The notes below the pieces were generated by a model that did no database searches, was not told where the DNA came from, and saw nothing but the letters and a program-made list of their open reading frames with translations. A stretch of 64,000 nucleotides of DNA from Streptomyces niveus (GTDB lineage: Bacteria; Actinomycetota; Actinomycetes; Streptomycetales; Streptomycetaceae), in assembly GCF_002009175.1 (NCBI RefSeq), contig NZ_CP018047.1, positions 6,076,001 to 6,140,000 of the forward strand, given 5' to 3'. The translations under genes and the position numbers were made by a program. Shown piece by piece: positions 53,128 to 62,038 of the stretch; position 1 is the first letter of the stretch; each line of letters starts with the position of its first letter.

Positions 53128-54108
53128 GTGAGTACGGTGTGCGCGGTGCGGGAACTGGTCAAGACGTACCCCGCCGCGCGCGGCAGGCGTGGGGCCCCGG
53201 CCACCCCCGAGGTGCGTGCCAACGACGGCATCTCCCTGGACGTGCGGCGCGGTGAGATCTTCGGCCTGCTCGGGCCCAACGGTGCGGGTAAGTCCACCCT
53301 CGTACGCCAGCTCACCGGACTCATGCGGCCCGACTCCGGCAGCGTCGACGTCCTCGGACACGATCTGGTCCGGCACCCCGAGCGCGCCTCCCGTCTCATC
53401 GGTTATCTGGGCCAGGAGTCCACCGCGCTCGACGAGTTGACGGTCGGCCTCGCCGCCGAGACCACGGGCCGGCTGCGTGGGCTCGGCCTGCGTGAGGCGC
53501 GCGCCGAGCGGGACGCCGTCCTCGCCGAACTCGGTCTCGCCGAACTCGCCGGCCGTCCCCTGAAGAAGCTCTCCGGCGGCCAGCGGCGGATGGCCTGCTT
53601 CGCGGCCACGCTGGTGGGGGAGCGGCCCGTACTCGTCCTGGACGAGCCCACCACCGGCATGGACCCGGTCGCCAGGCGCGCCGTCTGGGCGGCGGTGGAC
53701 CGGCGCCGGGCAGAACGCGGTGCGACCGTGCTGCTCGTCACCCACAACGTCATCGAGGCCGAGACGGTGCTCGACCGGGTCGCGGTGCTGGACCGGGGCA
53801 AGGTCATCGCCTGCGACACCCCGTCCGGGCTCAAGGAGCAGGTTGCCGGTGAGGTCCGGCTGGAACTCGTCTGGCGCGAGCGCGCCCCGCTCGACGTCCC
53901 GGAGGTCGCCGCGCTGCGCGGATCCGCGCAGGAGTCGGGCCGCCGGTGGGTGCTGCGGCTGGCCCCCGACGAGGCCCGCGCGGCCGTCGCGGCGGTGACG
54001 GGCGGCGCGGCCTTCGCGGCGCTGGACGACTTCACGCTGGCGACACCGAGCCTGGAGGACGTCTACCTGGCGCTGGGCGGCCAGGTGCAGGGCCTGGTGA
54101 AGGCATGA
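53128..54108 (+). CDS. ABC transporter ATP-binding protein (drug-exporter type)
   Basis: 326 residues. All motifs are intact: Walker A GPNGAGKST, signature LSGGQRRMACFAATL, Walker B LVLDEPTTGMDP, and LLVTHN for the switch His. A C-terminal domain of about 90 residues is of the DrrA/CcmA-exporter kind. It should power the permease at 54779. The TGA is overlapped by an ATG opening a 225-codon frame that fills the gap to the permease gene. Confidence 0.95.
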   Translation: MSTVCAVRELVKTYPAARGRRGAPATPEVRANDGISLDVRRGEIFGLLGPNGAGKSTLVRQLTGLMRPDSGSVDVLGHDLVRHPERASRLIGYLGQESTALDELTVGLAAETTGRLRGLGLREARAERDAVLAELGLAELAGRPLKKLSGGQRRMACFAATLVGERPVLVLDEPTTGMDPVARRAVWAAVDRRRAERGATVLLVTHNVIEAETVLDRVAVLDRGKVIACDTPSGLKEQVAGEVRLELVWRERAPLDVPEVAALRGSAQESGRRWVLRLAPDEARAAVAAVTGGAAFAALDDFTLATPSLEDVYLALGGQVQGLVKA

Positions 54109-54782
54109 CGCTCCGCGCCACGCCTCATTCCGGATTTACGGCTCCGAGGCCCACCCCGATCGCCACCGGGGGCCGCGCGATTGCCGCGGCGCGGGCGGTG
54201 GGGGCGTCTGACGAGGCCGGTGCCGGCGTGGTCTTTCCGGTCGGTCCCGCCGCCGCCCCTGCTGGTGCCGGTTTTCCGGCTCGCGTCGCAGTTCGCGGAC
54301 GCGTCGGCGCCCTGGCGTCCGCCGCCGTGGCGGTTCCGGTGAGTGTCACCGCGCCGCCTCGCGCCGTTGCTGTCGCTGCTGGTGCCGGTCTTCCGGCTTG
54401 CTGTGGCGTTTCCATCCGCGCTGGCGCCCGAAGGGCCGCCGCTGTGGCGGTTCCGGTTCGTGTCGTTGCGCCCGTCGGCGCCGGTCTGCCGGCTCGCGTT
54501 GCCGTTCCCGCACGCGCTGGCGCCCCAGCGCCTGCCGCCGTGGCGGTTCCGGTTCTAGTTGCCGCGCTGTCTCGCGTCGCCCTCCCCGCCGACGCCGCCG
54601 TCCTCACGCGCCCCGGCGGACCGGTACCCGCCTTCGGCGGCGTCGGCGCCGGTGAGAGCCCTGTGCGTACGGGGAGTTCGGCGCGTTCGGGGGGTATGGC
54701 ACGCTGGTCCCGGTTGGTGGCGTGGCCGGAGTGGCGCGTCCGTAGCCGTCCGTACGCACCGAACAGGAGCAGCGCCAGGTGA
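54105..54782 (+). CDS. Repeat-bearing open frame between ATPase and permease genes (doubtful coding)
   Basis: 225 codons. The ATG overlaps the ATPase stop (ATGA) and the TGA overlaps the permease GTG (GTGA). The middle has three degenerate repeats with AGxGLPARVAV and AAAVAVPV cores. The product would be Ala/Val/Pro/Arg-rich with no known domain. Codon use is unlike a Streptomyces gene: many T-ending codons. Third-position G/C is instead highest in the ATPase frame read past its stop, where the repeats give PVFRLA...PPWRFRF. So this may be decayed coding DNA or non-coding repeats rather than a gene. Confidence 0.3.
   Translation: MTLRATPHSGFTAPRPTPIATGGRAIAAARAVGASDEAGAGVVFPVGPAAAPAGAGFPARVAVRGRVGALASAAVAVPVSVTAPPRAVAVAAGAGLPACCGVSIRAGARRAAAVAVPVRVVAPVGAGLPARVAVPARAGAPAPAAVAVPVLVAALSRVALPADAAVLTRPGGPVPAFGGVGAGESPVRTGSSARSGGMARWSRLVAWPEWRVRSRPYAPNRSSAR
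54258..54565. repeat. Three degenerate tandem repeats (about 90-115 bases)
   Basis: Each unit has GCTGGTGCCGGT-CTTCCGGCT or a close variant at its start and GCCGCCGTGGCGGTTCCGGT near its end. Unit starts are near 54258, 54377 and 54475. The unit length varies through small insertions. It lies between two genes of one ABC transporter. Confidence 0.75.
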
Positions 54783-55621
54783 GCATCGTGCCCGCGGAGG
54801 CCGTCTCCGGGAAGAGCCGGACAGTCCCGGCCGCCCGTGCCGCGACGGACCGAGTCGATGGGGCGCCGGCGGCGCTGGCGACCCGGGCGCGGCTGTTGCC
54901 CTCGCTCGGCGCCGTGTACCGCGCGCAGTTGTCGCGGGCGCGGGTCGCGCGGATCCCGCTGCTGTTCGTCGCGACCTTCCAGTCCGTCGGGATCATGATC
55001 CTGATGCGCGGTGTCGTGGACGGCGGAGCCGAGGCGCGGGCCGTGGTGGCCGGGTCGAGCGTGCTCGTCGTGGCCTTCGTCGCGCTCAATCTGCTCGCGC
55101 AGTACTTCGGTCAGCTCCGGGCCACCGGCGGCCTCGACCACTACGCGACGCTGCCCGTGCCGCCCGCCGCCGTGGTGCTGGGCGCGGCCGGCGCGTACGC
55201 CTCGTTCACCGTGCCCGGCACGGCCGTGACCGCCGTGACCGGCAGTCTGCTCTTCGATCTGCCGATGACCCATCTCTGGGTGCTGGTCGCCGTGATCCCG
55301 CTCTCCGGCGCCGCCCTCGCCGGTCTCGGCGCCGCTCTGGGGCTGCTCGCCCCGCGCCAGGAGCTGGCCACGCTGCTCGGGCAGCTCGGCATGTCCGCCG
55401 CGCTGCTGCTGGGTGTGCTGCCGGCCGACCGGCTGCCGGGGCCGATCACCTACGCCCGGGATCTGCTGCCGTCCACGTACGGCGTGGAGGCCCTGGCCCG
55501 CAGCTTCGACACGCATCCCGACTGGCCGACCGTCGCCCTCGATCTCGCCGTCTGCGCGGCCGTCGGTGTCGTCTCGCTGGCCGTCGCGACGTGGGCGTAC
55601 CGGCGTGCGGCGGTCCGATGA
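54779..55621 (+). CDS. ABC-2 type transporter permease
   Basis: 280 residues, GTG start. About 45 cytoplasmic residues precede six membrane segments in the ABC-2 pattern (first about 57-75). LLPSTYGVEALARSFD before the last segment is the common ABC-2 exporter motif. It partners the ATPase at 53128. The two are normally adjacent in such operons; here 670 bases separate them. Confidence 0.92.
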   Translation: MSIVPAEAVSGKSRTVPAARAATDRVDGAPAALATRARLLPSLGAVYRAQLSRARVARIPLLFVATFQSVGIMILMRGVVDGGAEARAVVAGSSVLVVAFVALNLLAQYFGQLRATGGLDHYATLPVPPAAVVLGAAGAYASFTVPGTAVTAVTGSLLFDLPMTHLWVLVAVIPLSGAALAGLGAALGLLAPRQELATLLGQLGMSAALLLGVLPADRLPGPITYARDLLPSTYGVEALARSFDTHPDWPTVALDLAVCAAVGVVSLAVATWAYRRAAVR

Positions 55622-55655
55622 GGCACGGCCGTGCCCGGCCTGGCACGATGGCGGG

Positions 55656-56321
55656 GTGACAGCACCTCTGACGCCGCCCCACCAGCCGCCGAACGACGAC
55701 CCCTGGCAGAAACCGCAGGGCGCGGGAGCGACCGCGGCCCATGTCGACCCGGCGGACGGGACCGACACCAGGACCGAGGTGAGGCAGGCGGCCGTCGTGA
55801 CGGTCGCCGTGGCCCTCTGCGGTGTCCTGCTCGGACTGCTCTGGCTCTGGCTGTCGCCCCGGGTGCCGCTCGTCGCCGGTGACTCGGCCGTGTTCCTGAA
55901 GGACACCGAGGGCGAGGAGGCGATCGGCGCCGACGGCACGTTCGTGCTGCTGGCTCTGGGATTCGGCGCCGTCAGTGCCGCCCTGGTCTTCTGGTTCCGC
56001 CGGCGCGGCGGCGTCCCGCTGGTCGTGGGGCTGGCCGTGGGCGGACTTCTCGCGTCCGGGCTGGCCTGGCTGATCGGCTGGGGACTGGGTCCGGACGATG
56101 TCGTGACGCAGGCGCGCGCGGTGGGGCAGGGCGCGACGTTCGACGCCCCGCTGGAGCTGAACGCGCGCGGCGCGCTGCTGGCGTGGCCGGTGGCGGCGAT
56201 GCTCGTGCACCTGGCGTTGACGGCGCTGTTCGCGCCGCGCGATCCGGAGCCGGAGTGGGTGCCGTTCGGGGCGCCGTACCTCCCCGCCGACCGGCAGGAC
56301 GGGCCCGGAGAGGCTCACTGA
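55656..56321 (+). CDS. Hypothetical membrane protein (DUF2567-like)
   Basis: 221 residues from the GTG at 55656. A Pro-rich cytoplasmic start (about 45 residues) precedes four membrane segments (about 47-67, 90-112, 118-140, 165-187). The loop after segment 1 has an acidic stretch (DSAVFLKDTEGEEAIGADG). I think of DUF2567 from its layout, with low confidence. CACGAT lies eight bases before the GTG and may be a leaderless -10 box. Confidence 0.75.
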   Translation: MTAPLTPPHQPPNDDPWQKPQGAGATAAHVDPADGTDTRTEVRQAAVVTVAVALCGVLLGLLWLWLSPRVPLVAGDSAVFLKDTEGEEAIGADGTFVLLALGFGAVSAALVFWFRRRGGVPLVVGLAVGGLLASGLAWLIGWGLGPDDVVTQARAVGQGATFDAPLELNARGALLAWPVAAMLVHLALTALFAPRDPEPEWVPFGAPYLPADRQDGPGEAH

Positions 56322-56325
56322 CGGG

Positions 56326-56349
56326 CCGGGCCGCCCCTGGGCGGCCCGG
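56326..56349. terminator. Bidirectional hairpin between converging genes
   Basis: CCGGGCCGCC (56326-56335) and its exact complement (56340-56349) around CCTG. It fills the 30 bases between two converging stop codons. Confidence 0.75.
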
Positions 56350-56351
56350 TG

Positions 56352-56852
56352 TCAGGCCCGCGCGATCGGGGCCAGCGTCGCCGACGTCAGCGCGGCCAGG
56401 TCCGACGGGGACAGCTCCACCTCCAGGCCGCGGCGGCCCGCTGAGACGCAGACCGTCGGGTGGGCCCGCGCGGAGGAGTCGAGCACCGTACGGAGCCGCT
56501 TGCGCTGGCCCAGCGGCGAGATGCCGCCCCGTACGTAGCCCGTGGTGCGCTCCGCCGCCGCAGGGTCCGCCATCGTCGCCCGCTTGCCGCCCACCGCTGC
56601 CGCCAGCGCCTTCAGGTCCAGCGAGCCGGAGACCGGGACGACCGCCACGGTCAGTTCGCCGTCGACGTCGGCGACCAGCGTCTTGAACACCCGGTCCGCC
56701 GACACCCCAAGGGCCACCGCCGCCTCCTCGCCGTAGGAGGGCGCCGCGGGATCGTGCTCGTACGCGTGCAGCGTGAACTCGGCCTTCGCCGCCGTCAGCG
56801 CGACCGTGGCCGGTGTGCCGCCCGCGGCCTTCTTCGCCTGCTTCTTCGCCAA
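56352..56852 (-). CDS. ybaK: YbaK/EbsC-family Cys-tRNA(Pro)/Cys-tRNA(Cys) deacylase
   Basis: 166 residues. It removes cysteine wrongly attached to tRNA-Pro. Family motifs: FKTLVADVDGELTVAVVPVSGSLDLKALA, with the catalytic Lys of FKTL, and TTGYVRGGISPLGQRKRLRTVLD. It starts with TTG at 56852, behind GAGGAA, and gives MAKKQAKKAAGGTPA. Its stop faces that of the upstream membrane-protein gene. Confidence 0.92.
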   Translation of the reverse strand: MAKKQAKKAAGGTPATVALTAAKAEFTLHAYEHDPAAPSYGEEAAVALGVSADRVFKTLVADVDGELTVAVVPVSGSLDLKALAAAVGGKRATMADPAAAERTTGYVRGGISPLGQRKRLRTVLDSSARAHPTVCVSAGRRGLEVELSPSDLAALTSATLAPIARA

Positions 56853-56904
56853 GGGACGTGTTCCTCGTGTCGGTCGAGCGGCCGGAAGACAGTCCGGAGG
56901 GACC

Positions 56905-57645
56905 TCAGTTGGGGCTTGTGGGCTTCAGCGTGAGGTCCACGGCCGGCAGCGACGGCAGATGCCGGATCACCGCCGTCTCGGCCCGCAGGAGCTTCAGCTC
57001 CTCCCGCAGGCGCGTCACGGTGTCCGGTGCCTCCAGCAGCCCCTGTTTCGCCGAGGTGTCCAGGACGGCCGCAGCGGCCACCAGGTACGAGACCACGGAC
57101 GGTTCGTCGGGCAGGTTGTCGCTGGTCGACAGCGACCGCTCACGCGCGCCCGCCAGCCGTTTCTGGTAGCCGCGGAAGGCTCGCAGGACGACTTCGGCCA
57201 GCGCTCCCGCGCCCTCGCCCGAGTCCTCCGCCAGGTCCTCGACCTCGGCGGTCAGATAGGGCCCGCCGGTGTCGACGGAGAGCAGCCGGACCCGGCTGGT
57301 GCCGGTGGCCAGTACCTCGAAGCTGCCGTCCGGGCGTTCGCGGACGGTGGTCGCGTCGGCGACGCAGCCCACCGGGTGGAAGGCCTTGAGCGGCTCCGGG
57401 CCGAAGCCCGCCGAAGGCCCGCGTTCGCGCAGGGCCGTGGGGTCGGGCATGCCGGAGGCGGTCGGCGCGACCTCGTGTCCGTCGCGGATGGCGACCACGA
57501 CGAAGCGTCGCGGTTCGGACTCGTCGGTCTTGAGCAGCTCGCGCATCATGGCGCGATACCGCTCCTCGAAGATGTTCAGGGGCATCACGAGGCCCGGGAA
57601 CAGCACCGCGTTCAGCGGGAACAGAGGGAGATGTGCGGTGGTCAC
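56905..57645 (-). CDS. Lon N-terminal (LON substrate-binding) domain protein
   Basis: 246 residues, GTG at 57645 (a TTG at 57654 is possible). The whole protein is a stand-alone Lon N-terminal-like domain: LPLFPLNAVLFPGLVMPLNIFEERYRAMM at the start and VGCVADATTVRERPDGSFEVLATGTSRVRLL in the middle, then helices. There is no ATPase or protease domain. Likely a substrate or ligand binder of unknown role. The start is five bases after the preceding gene's stop, so the two are coupled. Confidence 0.9.
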   Translation of the reverse strand: MTTAHLPLFPLNAVLFPGLVMPLNIFEERYRAMMRELLKTDESEPRRFVVVAIRDGHEVAPTASGMPDPTALRERGPSAGFGPEPLKAFHPVGCVADATTVRERPDGSFEVLATGTSRVRLLSVDTGGPYLTAEVEDLAEDSGEGAGALAEVVLRAFRGYQKRLAGARERSLSTSDNLPDEPSVVSYLVAAAAVLDTSAKQGLLEAPDTVTRLREELKLLRAETAVIRHLPSLPAVDLTLKPTSPN

Positions 57646-57650
57646 AACGC

Positions 57651-58667
57651 TCAAGCGTAATGGCCGCGCGGACGCCCACCGTCTGTCCGGTTCCACAAGG
57701 GCATCCCGGAGGCCACCTGGAGGCGTACGCCGTCGCGTGTCTCCAGGAACTGACCCAGCGGATCGTCGGTCAGCGACGTCCACGGGAACGACGTCGCGTA
57801 CGGCCCTATCAGCCGGAACTGTTCCAGCGCCTCGTCCCACTGATGCCGTCCCACCAGCACGTACGCCAGGAGATTGCGTACCTCCGCCGGCCAGGGGTCG
57901 CCCACCACGTACACGGAGGAGAGCCTGATCGCCTCGTCGCACGCCGCGTCGATCCGCTCCGCCGTCACGGAGGTGAGATCGCCGCCCATCATCCGGCTGA
58001 AGGCGGCCCGCATCGGAAGTGCTTTCACGAGCGACCCCGGCAGCGCGTCCTCGGCAGCCCGTTCGGCGAAGTCGAAGCACTCCTCGTGCGAACCGTGCCA
58101 CTGGGCCGAGAGGTACTGGAGGGCCGCGACATGGCAGCCGTAGTGGTGCGAGGAGCGGCGCACCGCCTCACCCCACAGCGTCTCGAAGTCCTCGTGGCCC
58201 GCGTGCGTGCCGCGCGCGTGGTCGAGGGCTATCCGCCACGGCACCGGGTCGCGCGGGTCTCCCTCGGCCGCCGCGCCGATCAGCGGGCCCATCTCACGGA
58301 GCAGCTCGACGCGGGCGGGGGACTCCCAGGCCCTGCGCACCCCCAGTTCGGCCTTGACGACCAGCGCGTCCGGGTCGCCCGGGGACGCGGCGAGCCAGCG
58401 GCCGAGCCATGCGTCGCGGTTGTGGGCGAAGGCGGCGAGCCGCACCACATAGCGGTCGCGGTTCTCCCACTCGGCCGATTCGCGCGTGGTCGCCAGCAGC
58501 TTCGCCGCGTGCTCGTACTCGCCGAGCGCGGCGGTGACGAGCGCGGGGGCGAGGCGGTCGTCGGGGGCGTCGAGCAGTACCGCATCGTCCGGCGGGAGCC
58601 CGTCGGCGAGCCGTGGGGTGTGCCGGAGCATGCGCGCGGTGCTGATCAGTGCGCGAATCAATGACAT
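57651..58667 (-). CDS. Hypothetical helical (TPR-like) protein
   Basis: 338 residues from the ATG at 58667 (MSLIRALISTARMLRHTP); an ATG at 58706 would add 13 residues. It has no signal or membrane segment. The sequence is a chain of helices with Ala/Trp/Arg pairs such as ALVTAALGEYEHAAKLLA, VPWRIALDHARG and RNLLAYVLVGRHQWDEALEQFRLIGPYA, which look like tetratricopeptide-type repeats. Function is unknown. It is coupled to the LON-domain gene. Confidence 0.8.
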   Translation of the reverse strand: MSLIRALISTARMLRHTPRLADGLPPDDAVLLDAPDDRLAPALVTAALGEYEHAAKLLATTRESAEWENRDRYVVRLAAFAHNRDAWLGRWLAASPGDPDALVVKAELGVRRAWESPARVELLREMGPLIGAAAEGDPRDPVPWRIALDHARGTHAGHEDFETLWGEAVRRSSHHYGCHVAALQYLSAQWHGSHEECFDFAERAAEDALPGSLVKALPMRAAFSRMMGGDLTSVTAERIDAACDEAIRLSSVYVVGDPWPAEVRNLLAYVLVGRHQWDEALEQFRLIGPYATSFPWTSLTDDPLGQFLETRDGVRLQVASGMPLWNRTDGGRPRGHYA

Positions 58668-58792
58668 GGTCGGCCCATTGAAAACCGCAGGTCGCAGGGG
58701 CGCCATAGGGCATATGTGAAGCTTTTGTGCTGGGTGAAAGGTTGTCTCGGGACAGGTCAAGGGACGGTAAAGAAAGCGGGTCGGACGTGGTG

Positions 58793-60403
58793 TCAGCCGC
58801 GACGCAGGAGGCGTGAGGCGCCCGCTGCGACTGTTGTGGCCAGAATCCAGCCGAGCAGCACCATCGCGGCCGCCAGCCACTGCCAGCCGCCCTCCGTCCG
58901 CCAGTGCCCGTCCTGGCCGAGATTGATCACCGGCACCAGCAGATCCAGCACATACAGAGCCGGATTCCACACCGGGTGCTCCTCGCCCTTCAGCGGCTCC
59001 GGCGCGTGCCGTGCGAAGGCGAACGTGCCGCCCGCCCACAGCATGGCCATCCACAGCGCGGCCCGGCCCGGCCGGTAGCCGTACGCCACCGTCCAGTCCT
59101 GGATGTAGCCCCATGTCTTCGCCGCCAGCGGCAGCGTCTCGCGCCGCCTGCGCTGCTTGGCCAGCAGCACCTCACGGGCGTCGGCGTCCTCACCGCTGTT
59201 GCGCATCACCTGCGCCAGACGCTCGTACGGCTCCGGCGAGTACTCCGGCGTCGCAGAGTCCAGCCACTCCAGCCGGCGGGTGAGCGGGAAGTGACCGGAC
59301 GGCACCACGTTCTCGTAGGAGAAGCCGCCCATGGCCAGACCGCCCGGGCCCGGCCAGCTCGTGGACAGATCCATCAGCGTGGTGATCTTCGCGCCGTTCA
59401 GCACGACCCGGCCCTCCAGGGGCCTCTCGCACTGGAAGCGCAGCTCCGTCGCCGTGATCCGGCGCAGCGACACCTCCTCGCCCGCCGCCATCAGGAAACG
59501 CGCCTGGTGGAAGTCGATCGTGTCGCCGAACCGCCCGTCGTCCAGACGGACCCCGCCGTAGCACTCGAAGCGCCGGATCTCGGTGCCCGGCGGCAGCCGA
59601 GAGGTGTTGCCCGTGTAGACCGTGCCGTACGGCGGCGTGGAGTTGGCGTGGCCCGTCGCGATGCTCACGACGGCGCCCGTCATGTAGAGCGAGCGCTCCA
59701 CCGTGAGCTGCGGCGCGTTGAGCGCGCGGCGCTCGCCCGCCGCGCGCAGCCGGCTGCCGCGCAGCATCAGCGAGCCGCCGACCTTGGAGCCGCGCAGACT
59801 GAACTCCCCGTGCGTCTCTATCTGTTCGGCCTGGAGGTCCTGCCCCACCGACATCCCGTCGGCGGCGATCGACCGGCTGTTGCTGTCGGGCCGCACGGAT
59901 ATCTGGCTGATCAACAGGTCCGTGCCGATCTGCGCGTCGGTCAGCCGGATACCGCGCGCCACCTGGCAGCGCGGCAGATGCAGATCGCCCTCGGTACGCA
60001 GCCGGGCGGCCTCCATGCGCGGGATCACACAGCCCACCAGCCGCAGCGTGGTGAAGTGGCACTCCGGCAGCACCAGCTCGCGCTCGAAGCGGCAGTACGT
60101 CAGCTCCACATACGGATCGACATTGCCGCCCGCCAGATCCAGCGACCCGCTGATGTACGCCCCGCGCAGCTTGAGGGCGGCGACCCGCCCCGGTCGCGCG
60201 GAGGGCCCGCTGAGCAGCAGCAGCGCGATCACCCGGGCGCGCACACTGCGGTGCTCGCCCCAAGGACCGGCCGCCGCCGGATCGTTGAGCAGCGGACTCG
60301 GCACGCTCAGGTCGTAGGTGCTGCCGTTCCGGAAGGCCTGCCACATGCCGAGTTCTGTGGCCGAGAGCCAGTCCGGAGCCTCGTCGTCGTGCGGCTCGGA
60401 CAC
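58793..60403 (-). CDS. Beta-helix-like protein with C-terminal membrane segments (often labelled membrane-associated oxidoreductase)
   Basis: 536 residues from the GTG at 60403 behind GAGGCG; an ATG at 60580 would add 59 Arg/Gly/Ser-rich residues. Residues about 75-400 are short repeats of the pattern LKLRGAYISGSLDLAGG, LRTEGDLHLPRCQVARG and FSLRGSKVGGSLMLRGS, which suggest a pentapeptide-like or bactofilin-like beta-helix. The C-terminal 100 residues hold three hydrophobic segments. No nucleotide-binding GxGxxG or other redox motif is visible, so the oxidoreductase label I remember for this family is unsupported. Confidence 0.82.
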   Translation of the reverse strand: MSEPHDDEAPDWLSATELGMWQAFRNGSTYDLSVPSPLLNDPAAAGPWGEHRSVRARVIALLLLSGPSARPGRVAALKLRGAYISGSLDLAGGNVDPYVELTYCRFERELVLPECHFTTLRLVGCVIPRMEAARLRTEGDLHLPRCQVARGIRLTDAQIGTDLLISQISVRPDSNSRSIAADGMSVGQDLQAEQIETHGEFSLRGSKVGGSLMLRGSRLRAAGERRALNAPQLTVERSLYMTGAVVSIATGHANSTPPYGTVYTGNTSRLPPGTEIRRFECYGGVRLDDGRFGDTIDFHQARFLMAAGEEVSLRRITATELRFQCERPLEGRVVLNGAKITTLMDLSTSWPGPGGLAMGGFSYENVVPSGHFPLTRRLEWLDSATPEYSPEPYERLAQVMRNSGEDADAREVLLAKQRRRRETLPLAAKTWGYIQDWTVAYGYRPGRAALWMAMLWAGGTFAFARHAPEPLKGEEHPVWNPALYVLDLLVPVINLGQDGHWRTEGGWQWLAAAMVLLGWILATTVAAGASRLLRRG

Positions 60404-60676
60404 TGCCGCGCCTCGCTTCCCCGTTTGCCGTGCCGTGCTGCGCGCCGTACCTCGATGGGTGCCGGACGCCCTGTCGCCGTATCCGTCCCCGTGTGACTCC
60501 CGAGCACCCGTCGCCGGACGGGACTGCTGATGTGGGGCCGTACGAATGTTCTTCCCTCTGAGTGACCGAATGAACGCCAATCGTCAACATTAGTAGCCGT
60601 GAGTGACATTCAGGGCTCATATCAGCCAGTGATACGGGCGACCGGCGGTCTGATGAGGTCTGCGAGAATTGACCGC

Positions 60677-62038
60677 GTGATCTCACGAATCGATCTGCGC
60701 GGCGACGCCCTCCCCGAGGGCGGCGCGCTGCGCGGCCTGCTGCCCCGTGCCGAGTTCGACGTGGAAGCCGCCCTCGCGAAGGTGCGGCCCATCTGCGAGG
60801 ACGTACGCCATCGCGGCACGGCGGCGCTGATCGAGTACGCGGCCGAGTTCGACGGCGTCACCCTGGACCGGGTACGGGTCCCCGCCGAAGCCCTCACGCG
60901 GGCCCTCGATGACCTGGATCCCGCCGTACGGGCCGGGCTGGAGGAGTCGATCCGGCGGGCCCGCGTCGTCCACCGGGCCCAGCGGCGCACGGAGCACACC
61001 ACCCAGGTCGTGCCCGGCGGCAAGGTGACCGAGAAGTGGGTGCCGGTCGGCCGCGTCGGGCTCTACGCGCCCGGCGGACGCGCCGTGTACCCGTCGTCCG
61101 TGATCATGAACGTGGTCCCGGCGCAGGAAGCGGGCGTCGGCTCGATCGCGCTCGCCTCACCTCCCCAGAAGGAGTTCGGCGGCCTGCCGCACCCGACGAT
61201 CCTCGCCGCCTGCGCGCTGCTCGGCGTCGACGAGGTGTACGCGGCCGGCGGCGCCCAGGCCGTCGCGATGTTCGCCTACGGCACGACCGGCCCCGACGGC
61301 TGTCCGCCCGCCGACATGGTCACCGGACCCGGCAACATCTGGGTCACCGCCGCCAAGCGCTACTTCGCCGGCCGTATCGGCATCGACACCGAGGCCGGCC
61401 CGACCGAGATCGCCGTCCTCGCGGACGCCACCGCCGACCCGGTGCACGTCGCCGCCGATCTGATCAGCCAGGCCGAGCACGACCCGCTCGCCGCCGCCGT
61501 ACTCGTCACCGACTCCGCCGAACTGGCCGACGCGGTCGAGAAGGAACTGGTGCCGCAGACCGCCGCCACCAAGCACGTCGAGGAGCGCATCGCGCCCGCC
61601 CTCTCGGGCAAGCAGTCCGCGATCGTGCTGGTCGACGGCGTGGAGGAGGGCCTGCGGGTCGTCGATGCGTACGGCGCCGAGCACCTGGAGATCCAGACCG
61701 CCGACGCCGCCGCCGTCGCCGCCCGGGTCCGCAACGCGGGCGCGATCTTCGTGGGGCCGTACGCCCCGGTCTCGCTCGGCGACTACTGCGCCGGCTCCAA
61801 CCACGTCCTGCCGACCGGCGGGTGCGCCTGCCACTCCTCGGGGCTCTCCGTCCAGTCCTTCCTGCGCGGCATCCACATCGTCGACTACACGCGCGACGCG
61901 CTCGCCGACGTCGCCCACCACGTCGTCACGCTCGCCGAGGCCGAGGACCTGCCCGCGCACGGCGCGGCGGTCAAGGCGCGTTTCGGCTGGAAACTGCCGT
62001 CCGTACCGGCGTCCTCGGGGGAGGTGTCCGGCGAATGA
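60677..62038 (+). CDS. hisD: Histidinol dehydrogenase HisD
   Basis: 453 residues from the GTG at 60677 ([16 protein letters not shown]). Oxidises histidinol to histidine in two NAD-dependent steps with a zinc ion. Family motifs: [69 protein letters not shown], with Gln/His zinc ligands, and [16 protein letters not shown] seven bases before the GTG may be a leaderless -10 box. The ORF extends to 60599 without homology. First gene of the his operon; ATGA overlap with hisC. Confidence 0.96.
   Translation: MISRIDLRGDALPEGGALRGLLPRAEFDVEAALAKVRPICEDVRHRGTAALIEYAAEFDGVTLDRVRVPAEALTRALDDLDPAVRAGLEESIRRARVVHRAQRRTEHTTQVVPGGKVTEKWVPVGRVGLYAPGGRAVYPSSVIMNVVPAQEAGVGSIALASPPQKEFGGLPHPTILAACALLGVDEVYAAGGAQAVAMFAYGTTGPDGCPPADMVTGPGNIWVTAAKRYFAGRIGIDTEAGPTEIAVLADATADPVHVAADLISQAEHDPLAAAVLVTDSAELADAVEKELVPQTAATKHVEERIAPALSGKQSAIVLVDGVEEGLRVVDAYGAEHLEIQTADAAAVAARVRNAGAIFVGPYAPVSLGDYCAGSNHVLPTGGCACHSSGLSVQSFLRGIHIVDYTRDALADVAHHVVTLAEAEDLPAHGAAVKARFGWKLPSVPASSGEVSGE

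Noticed and set aside
54125..55939. A 604-codon minus-strand frame across the ABC permease and repeat region
   Set aside because: It is antisense to the permease and the following membrane-protein gene, both with clear membrane topology. The repeat part gives only low-complexity Thr/Ala/Arg sequence.
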